Assembly: GCA_949290035.1 (NCBI GenBank)
Contig: CASEQO010000111.1
Span: 1 to 7,483, forward strand
Length of the DNA: 7,483 nt
Source of the DNA: an uncultured Mycoplasmataceae bacterium
GTDB lineage: Bacteria; Bacillota_I; Bacilli_A; Mycoplasmatales; Mycoplasmoidaceae
Reading direction: 5' to 3'
The notes beneath the pieces are model-generated. The model made no database searches and was not told where the DNA came from. It saw only the letters and a list, made by a program, of their open reading frames with translations. This document shows positions 1 to 7,483 of this stretch, one piece after another. Position 1 is the first letter of the stretch; each line of letters starts with the position of its first letter. Both the position numbers and the translations under genes were made by a program.

Positions 1-28
1 ATAATTTATATATTATTTTGGAAGAGAT

Positions 29-1315
29 ATGAATTTTTTAGATAAAACTACAATTGAATTGATTGCGGGAAATGGTGGTGATGGTATAATCTCTTGAAGA
101 AGAGAAGCACACCATGCTAATGGAGGACCATGAGGTGGTGATGGTGGAGATGGCGGAAACATAGTCATTATTGGTGATCACAATGAAGATGATTTATTTA
201 AATTAAAAAATATAAAAGAAATTAGAGCTCAAGATGGTCAAAAAGGTGGAACAAAATTATGTCATGGTGCTAATGGAGAAGATTATATAATAAAAGTTCC
301 ATTAGGAACAGTTATTTATGATTATTTTACAGGAGATATAATTTGTGACATTATAGAATCAAATCAAGAGTTTGTGATTTGTTATGGTGGAAAAGGAGGA
401 CATGGAAACGCTCATTTTAAGTCTAGTTATAACAAAGCACCTAATTTATTTGAAAAAGGTGAAAAAGGTCAAAAAAGAAAAGTTATATTAGAAATGAAAT
501 ATATTGCTGATGTAGGGATTATAGGTTATCCAAATGCAGGAAAGTCAACATTAATTAATACTATTTCCAACACAAAAGCAAAAACTGCAAACTATCAATT
601 TACAACATTAAATCCTATTCTTGGAACTATTAAAGATAAAAATAATAAATCAATTGTTTTTGCAGATATTCCAGGATTGATTGAAGGAGCATCTGATGGT
701 GTAGGTTTAGGTTTTGATTTTTTAAAACACATTGAAAGATGTCATATATTAATTCATTTAATATCTTGTAATGAAGAAGATAATATCAATATTATTCATG
801 CGTATAACAATATCAATAATGAGTTAAAAAAATATGACGAATCTATTTTGAACAAAAAAATATTTATAGCATTATCAAAAAGTGAATTTGACATAGATGA
901 TAGTAAATATAATGAATTAAAAAATTATTTAAAAGATCAAAAAATTTATAGAATATCATCTTTTGAAAATAAGTTAGATAATTTAATAAATGATGTGATT
1001 GACCAATATTATAAATTATTAAAAGAAAAAGAGAAACTGTCAAATGATGATTCAAATGCATATAAAATAATTAAAGAAGAAAAAGAACAACAAGATATCA
1101 TTGAGTATACTAAATTAGATAATAATAAGTGAAATGTAACATCTAAGAAAATAGAATATTGATCAAATAGAATACCACTAACAACAGATGAGAACATTGT
1201 TAGATTTAATCAAAAAATTGAATTAGATAAAATTCAAGAAGAGCTTATAAAAAGAGGAGCTCAAATCGGAGATACTTTAATAATTGGAGAAGATATAGAA
1301 TATGAAATTAACTAA
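29..1315 (+). CDS. obg: Obg/CgtA family ribosome-associated GTPase
   Basis: Essential GTPase that binds the large ribosomal subunit and acts in its assembly and in stress signalling. The product is 428 residues in code 4, normal for Obg. The N-terminal glycine-rich Obg fold spans about residues 1-157 (GGDGG-type repeats, then GGKGGHGN). The G domain follows with P-loop GYPNAGKST (166-174), switch I FTTLNP (about 191-196) and G3 DIPG (213-216). The C-terminal OCT domain is about 350-428 (RFNQKI and KRGAQIGD). The start is fixed by the family N-terminus (MNFLDKTTIELIAGNGGDG) and a GGAAG ribosome binding site at 20-24. Several TGA codons are read as Trp, for example in GGPWGGDGG, where the family has other residues in a fixed GGPxGGDGG pattern. 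Oddity: the G4 motif, normally NKxD, reads SKSE (residues 283-286). First gene of a three-gene run; its promoter is not in the window. Confidence 0.96.
1286..1292 (+). promoter_or_regulatory. Ribosome binding site of nadE inside obg
   Basis: GGAGAAG lies within the last codons of obg, 9 bases before the ATG at 1302. It favours 1302 over the in-frame ATG at 1317 as the nadE start, which makes the two genes overlap by 14 bases and suggests translational coupling. Confidence 0.7.
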
Positions 1316-2048
1316 TATGGATGCAAATCAAAAAATTGAGTTTATAGCAAATTGAATAAAACAATATTTAGAAAAATCAAATGCAAAAGGGATAGTTTTT
1401 GGTGTTTCTGGTGGAATTGATTCAGCATTAATTTCTGCAATTGCTAACAAATACTTTAAGAATAATCATTTAGCTTTATGTATGAATATAGAAAACGATC
1501 AAAATGATGTTAATGATGCTTTACAAGTTGTAAATCATTTTCATCTAAACTATAAAAATGTTAAGCTTGAAAAAGCATATAAAAAACTTAAAAAAACATT
1601 AATAGAAAATGATTTATCATTTGGAAATATTAAGTCAAGACTTAGAATGATAACATTATATTCATATGCTCAACAAAATAATTATTTAGTAGTAGGAACA
1701 TCAAATCATATTGAAATTATGATTGGGTATTTTACAAAATATGGTGATAGTGGTTCTGATATTATTCCGTTAGCTAACTTGTTAAAAAAAGATATAAGAG
1801 AATTAGCAAAAGAACTAGGTGTTCCTGAAAATATTATTTTAAAAAAACCAACTGCTGGATTATATAAAAATCAAACTGATGAAGAAGAAATTGGAATAAC
1901 TTATGATGATTTAGATCAATATTTTATTGATAAATCTAAATTAAATAAACAAACAATTTCTAAAATAGAAAATTTAATAGCTAAATCTAAACATAAAAGA
2001 AAAATGCCAGCTTCTCCATTAGAAATACAAAAAGTTTTAGGAAGATAA
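1302..2048 (+). CDS. nadE: NH3-dependent NAD+ synthetase
   Basis: Last step of NAD synthesis: amidation of nicotinic acid adenine dinucleotide with ammonia, using ATP. The product is 248 residues, the size of the short bacterial form with no N-terminal glutaminase domain, so free ammonia is the expected nitrogen donor. The pyrophosphatase loop SGGIDS is at residues 36-41. Other family motifs follow in order: GNIKSRLRM (109-116 region), VGTSNHIE (131-138, usually GTGNxSE), GYFTKYGDSGSDIIPL (142 onward) and KPTAGLYKNQTDEEEIG (about 182 onward). One TGA codon (NWIK, near residue 18) is read as Trp. The start at 1302 is chosen from the ribosome binding site at 1286-1292; ATG 1317 is the alternative and would remove five residues. 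It overlaps the end of obg and sits one base before pepF, so the three are almost certainly one transcript. Confidence 0.95.
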
Positions 2049-2049
2049 T

Positions 2050-3870
2050 ATGAATGATTCAAAATTAAAATATGATTGAGATCTTGAAGATATTTTAAAA
2101 GGTAAATCAATTGAAGATTTATATAAAAAATGATTAAAAAAAATGAATGATTTAATCAATAGTTATGATAATCAATTAAAATCAATTGATAATTTTATTA
2201 ATTATAAAAATCTAGAACAAGAATATACAAAAGTTACTAATAGATTATATAACTATATATCAAACAATTTAAATGAAGACTCAACAAACAAAAATTGAAT
2301 ATCATGAAATCAAAAATTAGCTTTTGATATTCATCCACTTTTAATGAAGACATCTAATGAAGAAAATATCATTTTAAAAAATAAAAAGAAAGTGATAGAT
2401 TTTTTAAAAGATGATAGATTAAAAGAATATAGAAGAGGATATGAGTTATTATTTAAAAAATCTAAAAGAGTTCTTTCTGAAAAAGAAGAAATGATATTAA
2501 CAAAACTTTCAAAGTTGAGTGGATCATATGAAGAAATATACTCTTCTGTTGTAGACTCTACAATTAAATTTGATGATGTATTAGATAGTAAAAATAAAAC
2601 ACATAAAATAACTAGTGTTGCAAAAGCTTTTGAATTATTAAAATCAAATGATCAAACATTAAGAAAAAATGTTTGAATTGAATTTAATTCAAAGTATTAT
2701 GATAATCGATATATATTAACTCAAACACTTTTCTATAATTATTTAGAATTAAATGAGTATGCAAAAATTAGGAAATATTCTAATTATATTGAATCAGTTT
2801 GTGATTCTGATGAAGTTAACTTAAAATTTGTTAACTTAATTTATAGTGGTGTTATAAGTTATGCAAATGAATATAAAAGTTTCTATTCTATTAGAAATAA
2901 GTTAATATCTTATACATATGGATTAAATAAATTAAATCCATGAGATAAATCATTAGATGTAGTTAAAATAAAAAATAAATACACTATAGAACAAATTCAA
3001 TCTATTCTATTAGATGCGTTTAAAATCTTTGGCGATGAATATACTAATGTATTGCAAAAAGCATTTGATGAAAGATGAATATCATGATTACCTAAACCTA
3101 ACAAACATAGTGGAGCATATTCAATAGGTGGAACTAAAGGTATTGATAAATACTATATATCAATGAACTATGACTCTACTATTTCATCATTGTTTACAGC
3201 TGCACATGAATTAGGTCATTCATTGCATTCATATTTTTTTAATAAAACTCAAAAAATTCATTGTTCATGTAGTATTTTTTATGCTGAAATAGCATCAATC
3301 ACAAATGAATTATTATTAAGCTATTATTTATTAGATAAATCTAAAAATAATAAAGAAAAATTATTTGTTTTAGATGAAATAATAACTAACTTTTTTGCAA
3401 CAACTACAAGACAAGTTATTTTTTCAAATTTTGAATATGAAATGATAAATAGATTAACAAATAATCAACCAATAACTTATGAAGTTGCATTTGAAACGTA
3501 CAATAGCTTAATAAATAAATATACAAATTCAAATAAAAAAGTCAACATAAATAAAAAAATGGATGCTATAGGATTATCTACAATATTAAGAATAGATCAT
3601 TTCTATGTTGGTAATTTTTATGTTTATAAATATGCAATTGGTCAAATATGTGCATTAATTATTGCAAATAAAATTTGAAACAAAGATAAACAAGCATTAA
3701 ATAATTATTTTAAATTCTTAAAATCGGGATCAAGTTTATCCCCATTAGATACAATAAAATTATTAGGAATTGATTTTAATGATAAAAATATATGAGATGA
3801 ATGTAAATATATATTAGATGATTTAATTAAAAAATATAAAAATATAGCAAAATTGATTATGAAAAAATAA
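2050..3870 (+). CDS. pepF: Oligoendopeptidase F (M3B zinc metallopeptidase)
   Basis: Cytoplasmic zinc peptidase that cuts short peptides, here probably feeding amino acids to an organism that imports oligopeptides. The product is 606 residues, the usual PepF length. The zinc site HELGH is at 386-390 (catalytic Glu387), with the third ligand expected to be Glu413 in AEIASITNE. The C-terminal family signature HFYVGNFYVYKYAIG is at 517-531, followed by the GSSLSPLDTIKLLGID stretch that matches the conserved end of the domain. The N-terminus (WDLEDIL) also matches the family. There are about a dozen TGA Trp codons. The start ATG is one base after the nadE stop and has an AGGAAG site at 2039-2044, so translation is likely coupled. 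It is the last gene of the operon. No strong G+C-rich terminator follows. The family call is firm; substrates cannot be read from sequence. Confidence 0.95.
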
Positions 3871-3985
3871 ATTTAATATAATAGACTTTAAAGCGTGACA
3901 AAAAAAATGGTCCAATCCTTTTTTAAGAAGTTGTCTCATTTTCATATCCCCGTCTACTACATGTACGTTTATAAAATGTAAATTT

Positions 3986-4020
3986 TGTATAAAAAATATT
4001 TTCTTCAAATATTTTGTACA
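3986..4020. terminator. AT-rich hairpin, weak terminator candidate
   Basis: AAAATATTT (3993-4001) and AAATATTTT (4007-4015) form a perfect 9-base stem with loop TCTTC, extended outward across a bulge by TGTA (3986-3989) pairing with TACA (4017-4020). On the + strand it lacks a T tail. On the minus strand the stem is followed by a T run, so it fits a minus-strand terminator better. It could also be chance structure in AT-rich DNA. Confidence 0.25.
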
Positions 4021-4053
4021 TAAAAAATAGACATTAAAAATACAATCAAATCT

Positions 4054-4098
4054 AAATAATAAAATTTTAAATAATAAAATTCAAAATAATATGATAAT
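4054..4098. repeat. 15-base-period tandem repeat, three copies
   Basis: AAATAATAAAATT begins at 4054 and is repeated exactly at 4069. A third, degenerate copy starts at 4084 (only AAATAATA matches). The period is 15 bases throughout. The array ends a few bases before the promoter at 4110-4139. A short inverted repeat overlaps its right edge (ATAATAT 4086-4092 with ATATTAT 4097-4103, loop GATA). Confidence 0.6.
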
Positions 4099-4109
4099 AT
4101 TATGTTCCT

Positions 4110-4139
4110 TTGATTAACCTAAAAAGATTGTGTTATACT
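4110..4139 (+). promoter_or_regulatory. Probable sigma-A promoter of the small coiled-coil gene
   Basis: A -35 element TTGATT (4110-4115), an 18-base spacer, and a -10 element TATACT (4134-4139) preceded by TG one base upstream (extended -10). Transcription would begin near 4146, leaving a leader of only about 16 bases before the ATG at 4162, just long enough for the ribosome binding site AGGAAAG at 4150-4156. Confidence 0.6.
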
Positions 4140-4161
4140 TTTTATTAGTAGGAAAGAAGAT

Positions 4162-4329
4162 ATGAAAGAATTAACACTAAGAGATTTATATAATTTAATG
4201 ATTAAAAATCATGAAGAAACTAACAAGAAAATTGATAATGTTAGATCTGAATTAAAATCAGATATCAATGAAATTAATAAGAGATTAGACACTCATGAAA
4301 ATGCTCTTAAAAAAGCTAATTTAATTTAG
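4162..4329 (+). CDS. Small coiled-coil protein of unknown function
   Basis: The product is 55 residues, starting MKELTLRDLYNLMIKNHEE and ending in LKKANLI. From about residue 20 it is highly charged (Lys, Glu, Asp, Asn) with hydrophobic residues spaced 3-4 apart (I, V, L, I, I, L, L), as in a short coiled coil. It has no export signal or membrane segment, so it is probably cytoplasmic. Support for it being real: ribosome binding site AGGAAAG five bases before the ATG, the promoter at 4110-4139, and a double stop TAG TAA. It contains no TGA Trp codon. It lies 57 bases before the broken surface-protein gene and could be transcribed into it, since no clear terminator separates them. I do not recognise the family. 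Short coiled-coil proteins are common in mycoplasmas. It could also be the stub of a longer gene, but nothing after the stops continues it. Confidence 0.65.
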   Translation: MKELTLRDLYNLMIKNHEETNKKIDNVRSELKSDINEINKRLDTHENALKKANLI

Positions 4330-4386
4330 TAATGTAAATAAAAAATATTTTTGTTAAATATATTATTTTATATAAGGATTTTATTT

Positions 4387-4641
4387 ATGAAAAATAATAA
4401 TAAAAAACAATTATCTAAAATATTAAAAGTTAGTTCACTAGGTCTATTAGTATCTTCTGCACCAATAGGGTTAGTACGTACTTTAAATATGTCTAATATT
4501 AATGAAAATATGGACTCATTAAATAAAGATATTAAATTAGATAACAGTAATCAAAAAAGTGTTACTAATGATAATTTTACCTTATCATCAAATAATACTA
4601 TTAATATAAAAAAATCCGATGGATCTAACTATAATTTTTAA
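4387..4641 (+). CDS. N-terminal fragment of the surface protein with export segment
   Basis: This is the only part of the broken gene that would be translated from the normal start: 84 residues. It starts MKNNNKKQLSKILK, a positively charged end, followed by a hydrophobic stretch at about residues 14-30 (VSSLGLLVSSAPIGLV). This is a signal peptide or membrane anchor. There is no cysteine, so it is not a lipoprotein signal. The rest is Asn/Ser-rich with no recognisable domain, ending DGSNYNF before TAA. A TTG at 4351 opens the same frame upstream, but the ATG at 4387 has the ribosome binding site and leaves a proper signal-peptide N-terminus. Alone it would give at most a small anchored or exported peptide without its functional part. 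Confidence 0.55.
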   Translation: MKNNNKKQLSKILKVSSLGLLVSSAPIGLVRTLNMSNINENMDSLNKDIKLDNSNQKSVTNDNFTLSSNNTINIKKSDGSNYNF

Positions 4642-5790
4642 CCTCTAGCATATAGAGATGATTCATTAACTTCTGGACCAAGAGGAGTGTTAGTTCCAAA
4701 TAATATCACAGGAACTCTTGACTATATAGGATATAATGGACAATTGCTATGACAATATCAAAGTTCAGGGGGAGTTGTATCAGATTTTAATTTATATGAT
4801 AAAACCTTAATGGATTCTGCATATTATAAAAATGCAAATGTTTTTCTTATAGCTAAATTAACAAATGTTGATTTTAGTACAAAAACATTTTCATTTTAAT
4901 GAATAACTATCAGCGAGGCAACTGGGCGATTAATTCAGTATTCTAGTACGAAAACTTTTAGTGCCGGAGATAATTCAACAAGTGGTGATGGAGATAATAA
5001 AACATGAGAGTGATATAAAAATTGTTTTATGACACAAACATATGGAGCAGATAACTGTTTTGTAATGTGAAATCAGAATTATAATTCTCTTAAGAGTGAT
5101 ATTCAATTTACAAGAATTTGAATTGATAACAATGGAAATTTTAAAACCAACGATAATAATCTTAATAAACTTACTAGAACTGATGGAGATAATTCAAAGT
5201 ATTCTATAGTAGCAGCTAGAAGTATATGATTAAATGCTAGAACAAACTGACTTATTACTGTTAACCTTTATGAATCAGGCAATTATTATTTAACTATTTA
5301 TAAAGAATGAAATTGTAAAAAAGAAATACTAATAGGTACAGCATATGGTGGTGTAACAAATAATAATCTTCAAAAAGCTATCAATAATATACATATTACT
5401 ACATCAGGAGATAATATTGAATATACATATATTGATAATTTAAATCAAAGTTATATAAAAGTAGGGTACTTTGATACAACAACTAGTGAAATTTCAATAA
5501 CTGAAAAAAATTTATCTTTTAATGATAGTAGCACAATAGATATAGATATTTATAGTGGTGATATATACGGAAATTATGCATACTTATATGCATACGACTA
5601 TTCTCATAATCATTTTCCTGGAAAAAAATAGAATATTCAGAATTTATTTAAATGATAAAAGCGATGCTAGTGGTATTTGAAATCAAAATAATTTAGTATG
5701 AAATGGAAAATATAACGATGATTTTATCGTGACTTGAGATATAGATGATATAAGTCAAAATGTTGTAGGCAAACCGAAAGTACCAGTGTG
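4642..5790 (+). pseudogene. Aromatic-rich extracellular domain of the surface protein, in pieces
   Basis: Three segments of one former domain. The first (4642-4896) follows the first TAA in the same frame and includes GTLDYIGYNGQLLWQYQSSGG. The second (4900-5628) follows the second TAA, still in frame, and is rich in Tyr, Trp and Asn. The third (about 5630-5788, shifted one base) includes RIFRIYLNDKSDASGIWNQ and VTWDIDD. The GTLDYxGYNGQLLWQY pattern followed by many short hydrophobic strands recalls beta-propeller blades, but this is a weak resemblance and I do not assign a family. It contains several cysteines (NCF twice, NCK), unusual for mycoplasma surface proteins. None of the internal ATG codons has a clear ribosome binding site, so these pieces are unlikely to be made separately. 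Confidence 0.6.
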
Positions 5791-7483
5791 CCATACTATG
5801 GAAATGATTGTGATGCTAATTCAAATATAATATTAATGCCATCAAAAGGATATTCAACTAATCATGTTATAAACACTTCATATGGAATTCAAGTATTAAA
5901 TGGGAATAGTATAGGGTATGCTTATAAAACTAGTAGTTTACCTAATGATGCTATTACATTAACAAGATTAGAATCAACTTATGCAAAAAATGCATCAAAA
6001 GAACAAATTGAAAGTAAATTAACTGCTGATTTAGTTAAAACTGTAGCTACTCAATTTAGAGAGGATTCAACTTTTGATGTATCATTGCAAACTCCTACTG
6101 ATGAGCAAAATTTAAAAGGTATAAGACTAGTAACAATTACTATAACTAAAGGATACGATGGTAAGTCTAATTCCGCAACTAGTATACCTATAGAAAATGT
6201 AGAAATTCACGGATTCAAAATATTTAATACTACATGAAATTCAAAATGAGATCACTATTTAAGTAATATGAATGATGTTGATGAATATAAATCAAAACCT
6301 GTTTCTGAAATAAAAGTATCACATTTAAAAGAGATAGTTGCTTCGAATATGTCAGATTTTTTTACTGAATATCCAGATGATGTAGCAAGTAAAGATATAA
6401 CTGTAGAGGTTTTGGATAGAGATGTTCCAGGTGGTAGGATTAAAGTAGGAATTATGTTATATAAATGATATAGCAATGGAGTACCTAAAAATGAAGCAAT
6501 GAGAGATCAAAATTATGAAGCATGAATAATTGGATTTAATACAACAACTACATCTATAAATTCTAGAACTTCTTATTCATTAGATTCAATGTCTAATGCA
6601 GATAATTTTAAATCTATTGAAGTATTAAATGTAAGTATAGATGATTTAAAACAAGTTATTATAGATAATAAAACATTAATATATAATGATCCAGTTTCTA
6701 ATATGTCATCAGATAATATTGAAATATCTGATATAAATAAAAATTCATATAATGGTTCTATTAAATTTAATATTACTTTAAAAAGATTATATGTAAATGG
6801 AACAACTAGTACAAATCAAGTAGATTGAATAGGACCTAACACTATAGAAATAACTGGATTTCAAGCAAACACTAGTTGTATGGTAGTTTCATGAGGTAAT
6901 AATGAAAAAATCCCTGATAGTATGTTTGATTTAGAAACAAGAGCAAAAAATTTATTTTCTAAGCAAATAGATTTTTTTGATAAAGATACAACTTTTAATT
7001 TTAGTATCCCTGTTAAAGATGAAAAAAAGGGAACAGTAACTTATACTATAACACCCAGTTCATACATTAGTCAAGGAAATTCTATTCCAAATTCTAATAA
7101 TAAATCATTTACTTTTGTAATAGAAGGTTTTTATCAATGAATAACTAAAGCTAAAAATATTTCATCATTTGATTTATCAATGTTAAATGGTTCTAGTTCA
7201 TTTATGAGCAAAACATTAAATGAAGTTTCATTAGATGAACTTAAAACATTGGTATTTAATAATCTTGATAATCTTTTAGAAAAAACACCAAGTGATTTAA
7301 CTATAAGTAATTTAAATATATCTATTTTAGATAAAAATGCTTATGGAAATCAATTATCAAAAATAAATAATACAGGTTATGTTAATATAAAATTATCATT
7401 AAATAAATATTATGAAAGTGGAGTTATAAAAGAAGGCAGTTTTAAAGATTTTTATGTTAGTAATGGAGTTAGAATTTATGGAT
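5788..7483 (+). CDS. C-terminal repeat region, lipoprotein-17-like modules (5' broken, runs off window)
   Basis: Open in code 4 to the window edge, at least 565 residues. It begins VPYYGNDCDANSN and then contains tandem modules. It resembles the mycoplasma/ureaplasma 'lipoprotein 17-related variable surface protein' domain: a helical-looking front part, a Gly followed by alternating hydrophobics (KGIRLVTITITKGY, GGRIKVGIMLYKW, NGSIKFNITLKR, KGTVTYTITPSS), and a closing strand with Gly-Phe (VEIHGFK, WIIGFN, IEITGFQ, FVIEGFY). These are exposed, repeated antigens on the cell surface in relatives. The GTG at 5788 has no ribosome binding site and lies at the TG duplication, so it is a frame junction, not a start. 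Without the upstream signal this part would be neither properly initiated nor exported. The stop is beyond the window. Domain assignment is by eye. Confidence 0.65.
5938..7483 (+). repeat. Tandem protein modules of 90-108 residues
   Basis: The closing Gly-Phe codons fall at 6211-6216, 6532-6537, 6856-6861 and 7126-7131, spaced 321, 324 and 270 bases apart, all in one frame. A fifth module starts near 7195 (SLDELKTLVFNNL, then NNTGYVNIKLSLNKYY) and is cut by the window edge. Similarity is at the pattern level: the DNA copies are not near-identical, so this is an old duplication and not a recent expansion. Confidence 0.65.

Larger units (their letters stand above)
3871..4109. other. Intergenic region between pepF and the small coiled-coil gene
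   Basis: No convincing gene is present. The part at about 3890-3985 is visibly less AT-rich and more complex than the rest (GGTCCAATCC, CCCCGTCTACTACATGTACG) and carries only short open frames on both strands without ribosome binding sites. From about 3985 onward the sequence is almost pure A+T, with an AT hairpin (3986-4020), an imperfect direct repeat (TTTTGTATAAAAAATA at 3983-3998, again with a CA insertion at 4012-4029) and a 15-base-period repeat (4054-4098). The block at 3890-3985 may be a leftover of a mobile element or a decayed gene, but no pair of ends could be found to show this. Confidence 0.6.
4387..7483 (+). pseudogene. Large surface/secreted protein gene, disrupted; 3' end outside window
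   Basis: Read in code 4, one frame continues from the ATG at 4387 to the window edge (over 1,000 residues) if four lesions are ignored. These are TAA at 4639-4641, TAA at 4897-4899, an extra A in a run of seven A (5622-5628) that leads into TAG at 5629, and a duplicated TG in GTGTG (5786-5790). Removing the extra A and the extra TG joins the segments cleanly. Composition stays alike across the breaks: Asn, Ser, Thr, Asp, Tyr and TGA-coded Trp are common. Layout: N-terminal export segment, aromatic-rich domain (about 4642-5930), then tandem modules (5938 to end). Ribosome binding site AAGGAT at 4374-4379 lies 7 bases before the ATG. No good promoter was seen in the 57 bases upstream, so it may be read from the promoter at 4110. 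It is probably a decayed member of a mycoplasma variable surface family. Base-call errors could explain the two indels, but hardly the two stops. Confidence 0.75.

Noticed and set aside
374..376. GTG as start of a 252-residue protein
   Set aside because: An internal Val codon of obg. The frame extends in both directions once TGA is read as Trp.
864..1197. Two open frames on the minus strand inside obg
   Set aside because: Low-complexity Phe/Leu/Ser-rich shadows of a well-supported gene, without ribosome binding sites or family resemblance.
3907..3981. Plus-strand frame of 24 residues starting MVQSFFKKL
   Set aside because: Too short, preceded only by an A run with no ribosome binding site; could not be supported as a gene.
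3823..4008. Minus-strand frame of 61 residues overlapping the end of pepF
   Set aside because: No ribosome binding site, overlaps a firm gene, and has no recognisable domain. The intergenic part is described as a compositional island instead.
4351..4353. TTG as start of the surface protein
   Set aside because: The ATG at 4387 in the same frame has an AAGGAT site 7 bases upstream and gives a normal charged signal-peptide N-terminus.
4333..4386. Separate promoter for the surface gene
   Set aside because: TATATT- and TTGTTA-like strings occur, but none has acceptable -35/-10 spacing relative to the ribosome binding site; such strings are expected by chance in this AT content.
4639..4899. Programmed read-through or recoding of TAA in the surface gene
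   Set aside because: TAA ends all three intact housekeeping genes here, no recoding structure was seen, and two frameshifts further down point to decay.
1..7483. tRNA, rRNA, CRISPR array, riboswitch
   Set aside because: No cloverleaf, no conserved rRNA stretches, no regularly spaced identical repeats and no recognisable aptamer core were seen on either strand.

Overview
The window comes from a mollicute (Mycoplasma/Ureaplasma-type bacterium). It is very AT-rich, and UGA must be read as tryptophan (genetic code 4): with TGA as Trp, three housekeeping genes open to their normal family lengths, while with TGA as stop they break up. TAA is the terminator of all three housekeeping genes and TAG that of the small gene at 4162. 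The repeated surface-protein domain at the right end resembles the lipoprotein-17-related family of mycoplasmas and ureaplasmas. This would suit the M. iowae/M. penetrans/Ureaplasma side of the group, but the species assignment is a guess.

Left part (29-3870): a tight three-gene housekeeping operon on the + strand. It holds obg (ribosome-associated GTPase), nadE (ammonia-dependent NAD synthetase, overlapping obg by 14 bases) and pepF (oligoendopeptidase F, one base after nadE). All three look intact. The one oddity is a degenerate G4 guanine-specificity motif in Obg.

Middle (3871-4161): a 291-base gap without a convincing gene. It contains a patch of less AT-rich sequence that does not look like its surroundings (possible mobile-element remnant, unproven), an AT hairpin, a 15-base-period tandem repeat, and a well-formed promoter (TTGATT / 18 / TATACT). 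The promoter drives a 55-residue coiled-coil protein at 4162-4329.

Right part (4387-7483): a large secreted or surface-anchored protein gene, broken in this copy. It begins with a good ribosome binding site and an N-terminal hydrophobic export segment without a lipobox cysteine. It is then interrupted by two in-frame TAA codons (4639, 4897) and two small insertions. One lies in a run of seven A (5622-5628) and the other is a duplicated TG (near 5786-5790). With these four lesions ignored, one continuous frame runs from 4387 past the window edge: an export segment, an aromatic-rich domain of about 500 residues, then at least four (probably five) tandem modules of 90-108 residues, each ending in a hydrophobic-x-Gly-Phe signature. 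The gene is either a decayed member of a surface-antigen family or a switched-off copy that can vary.
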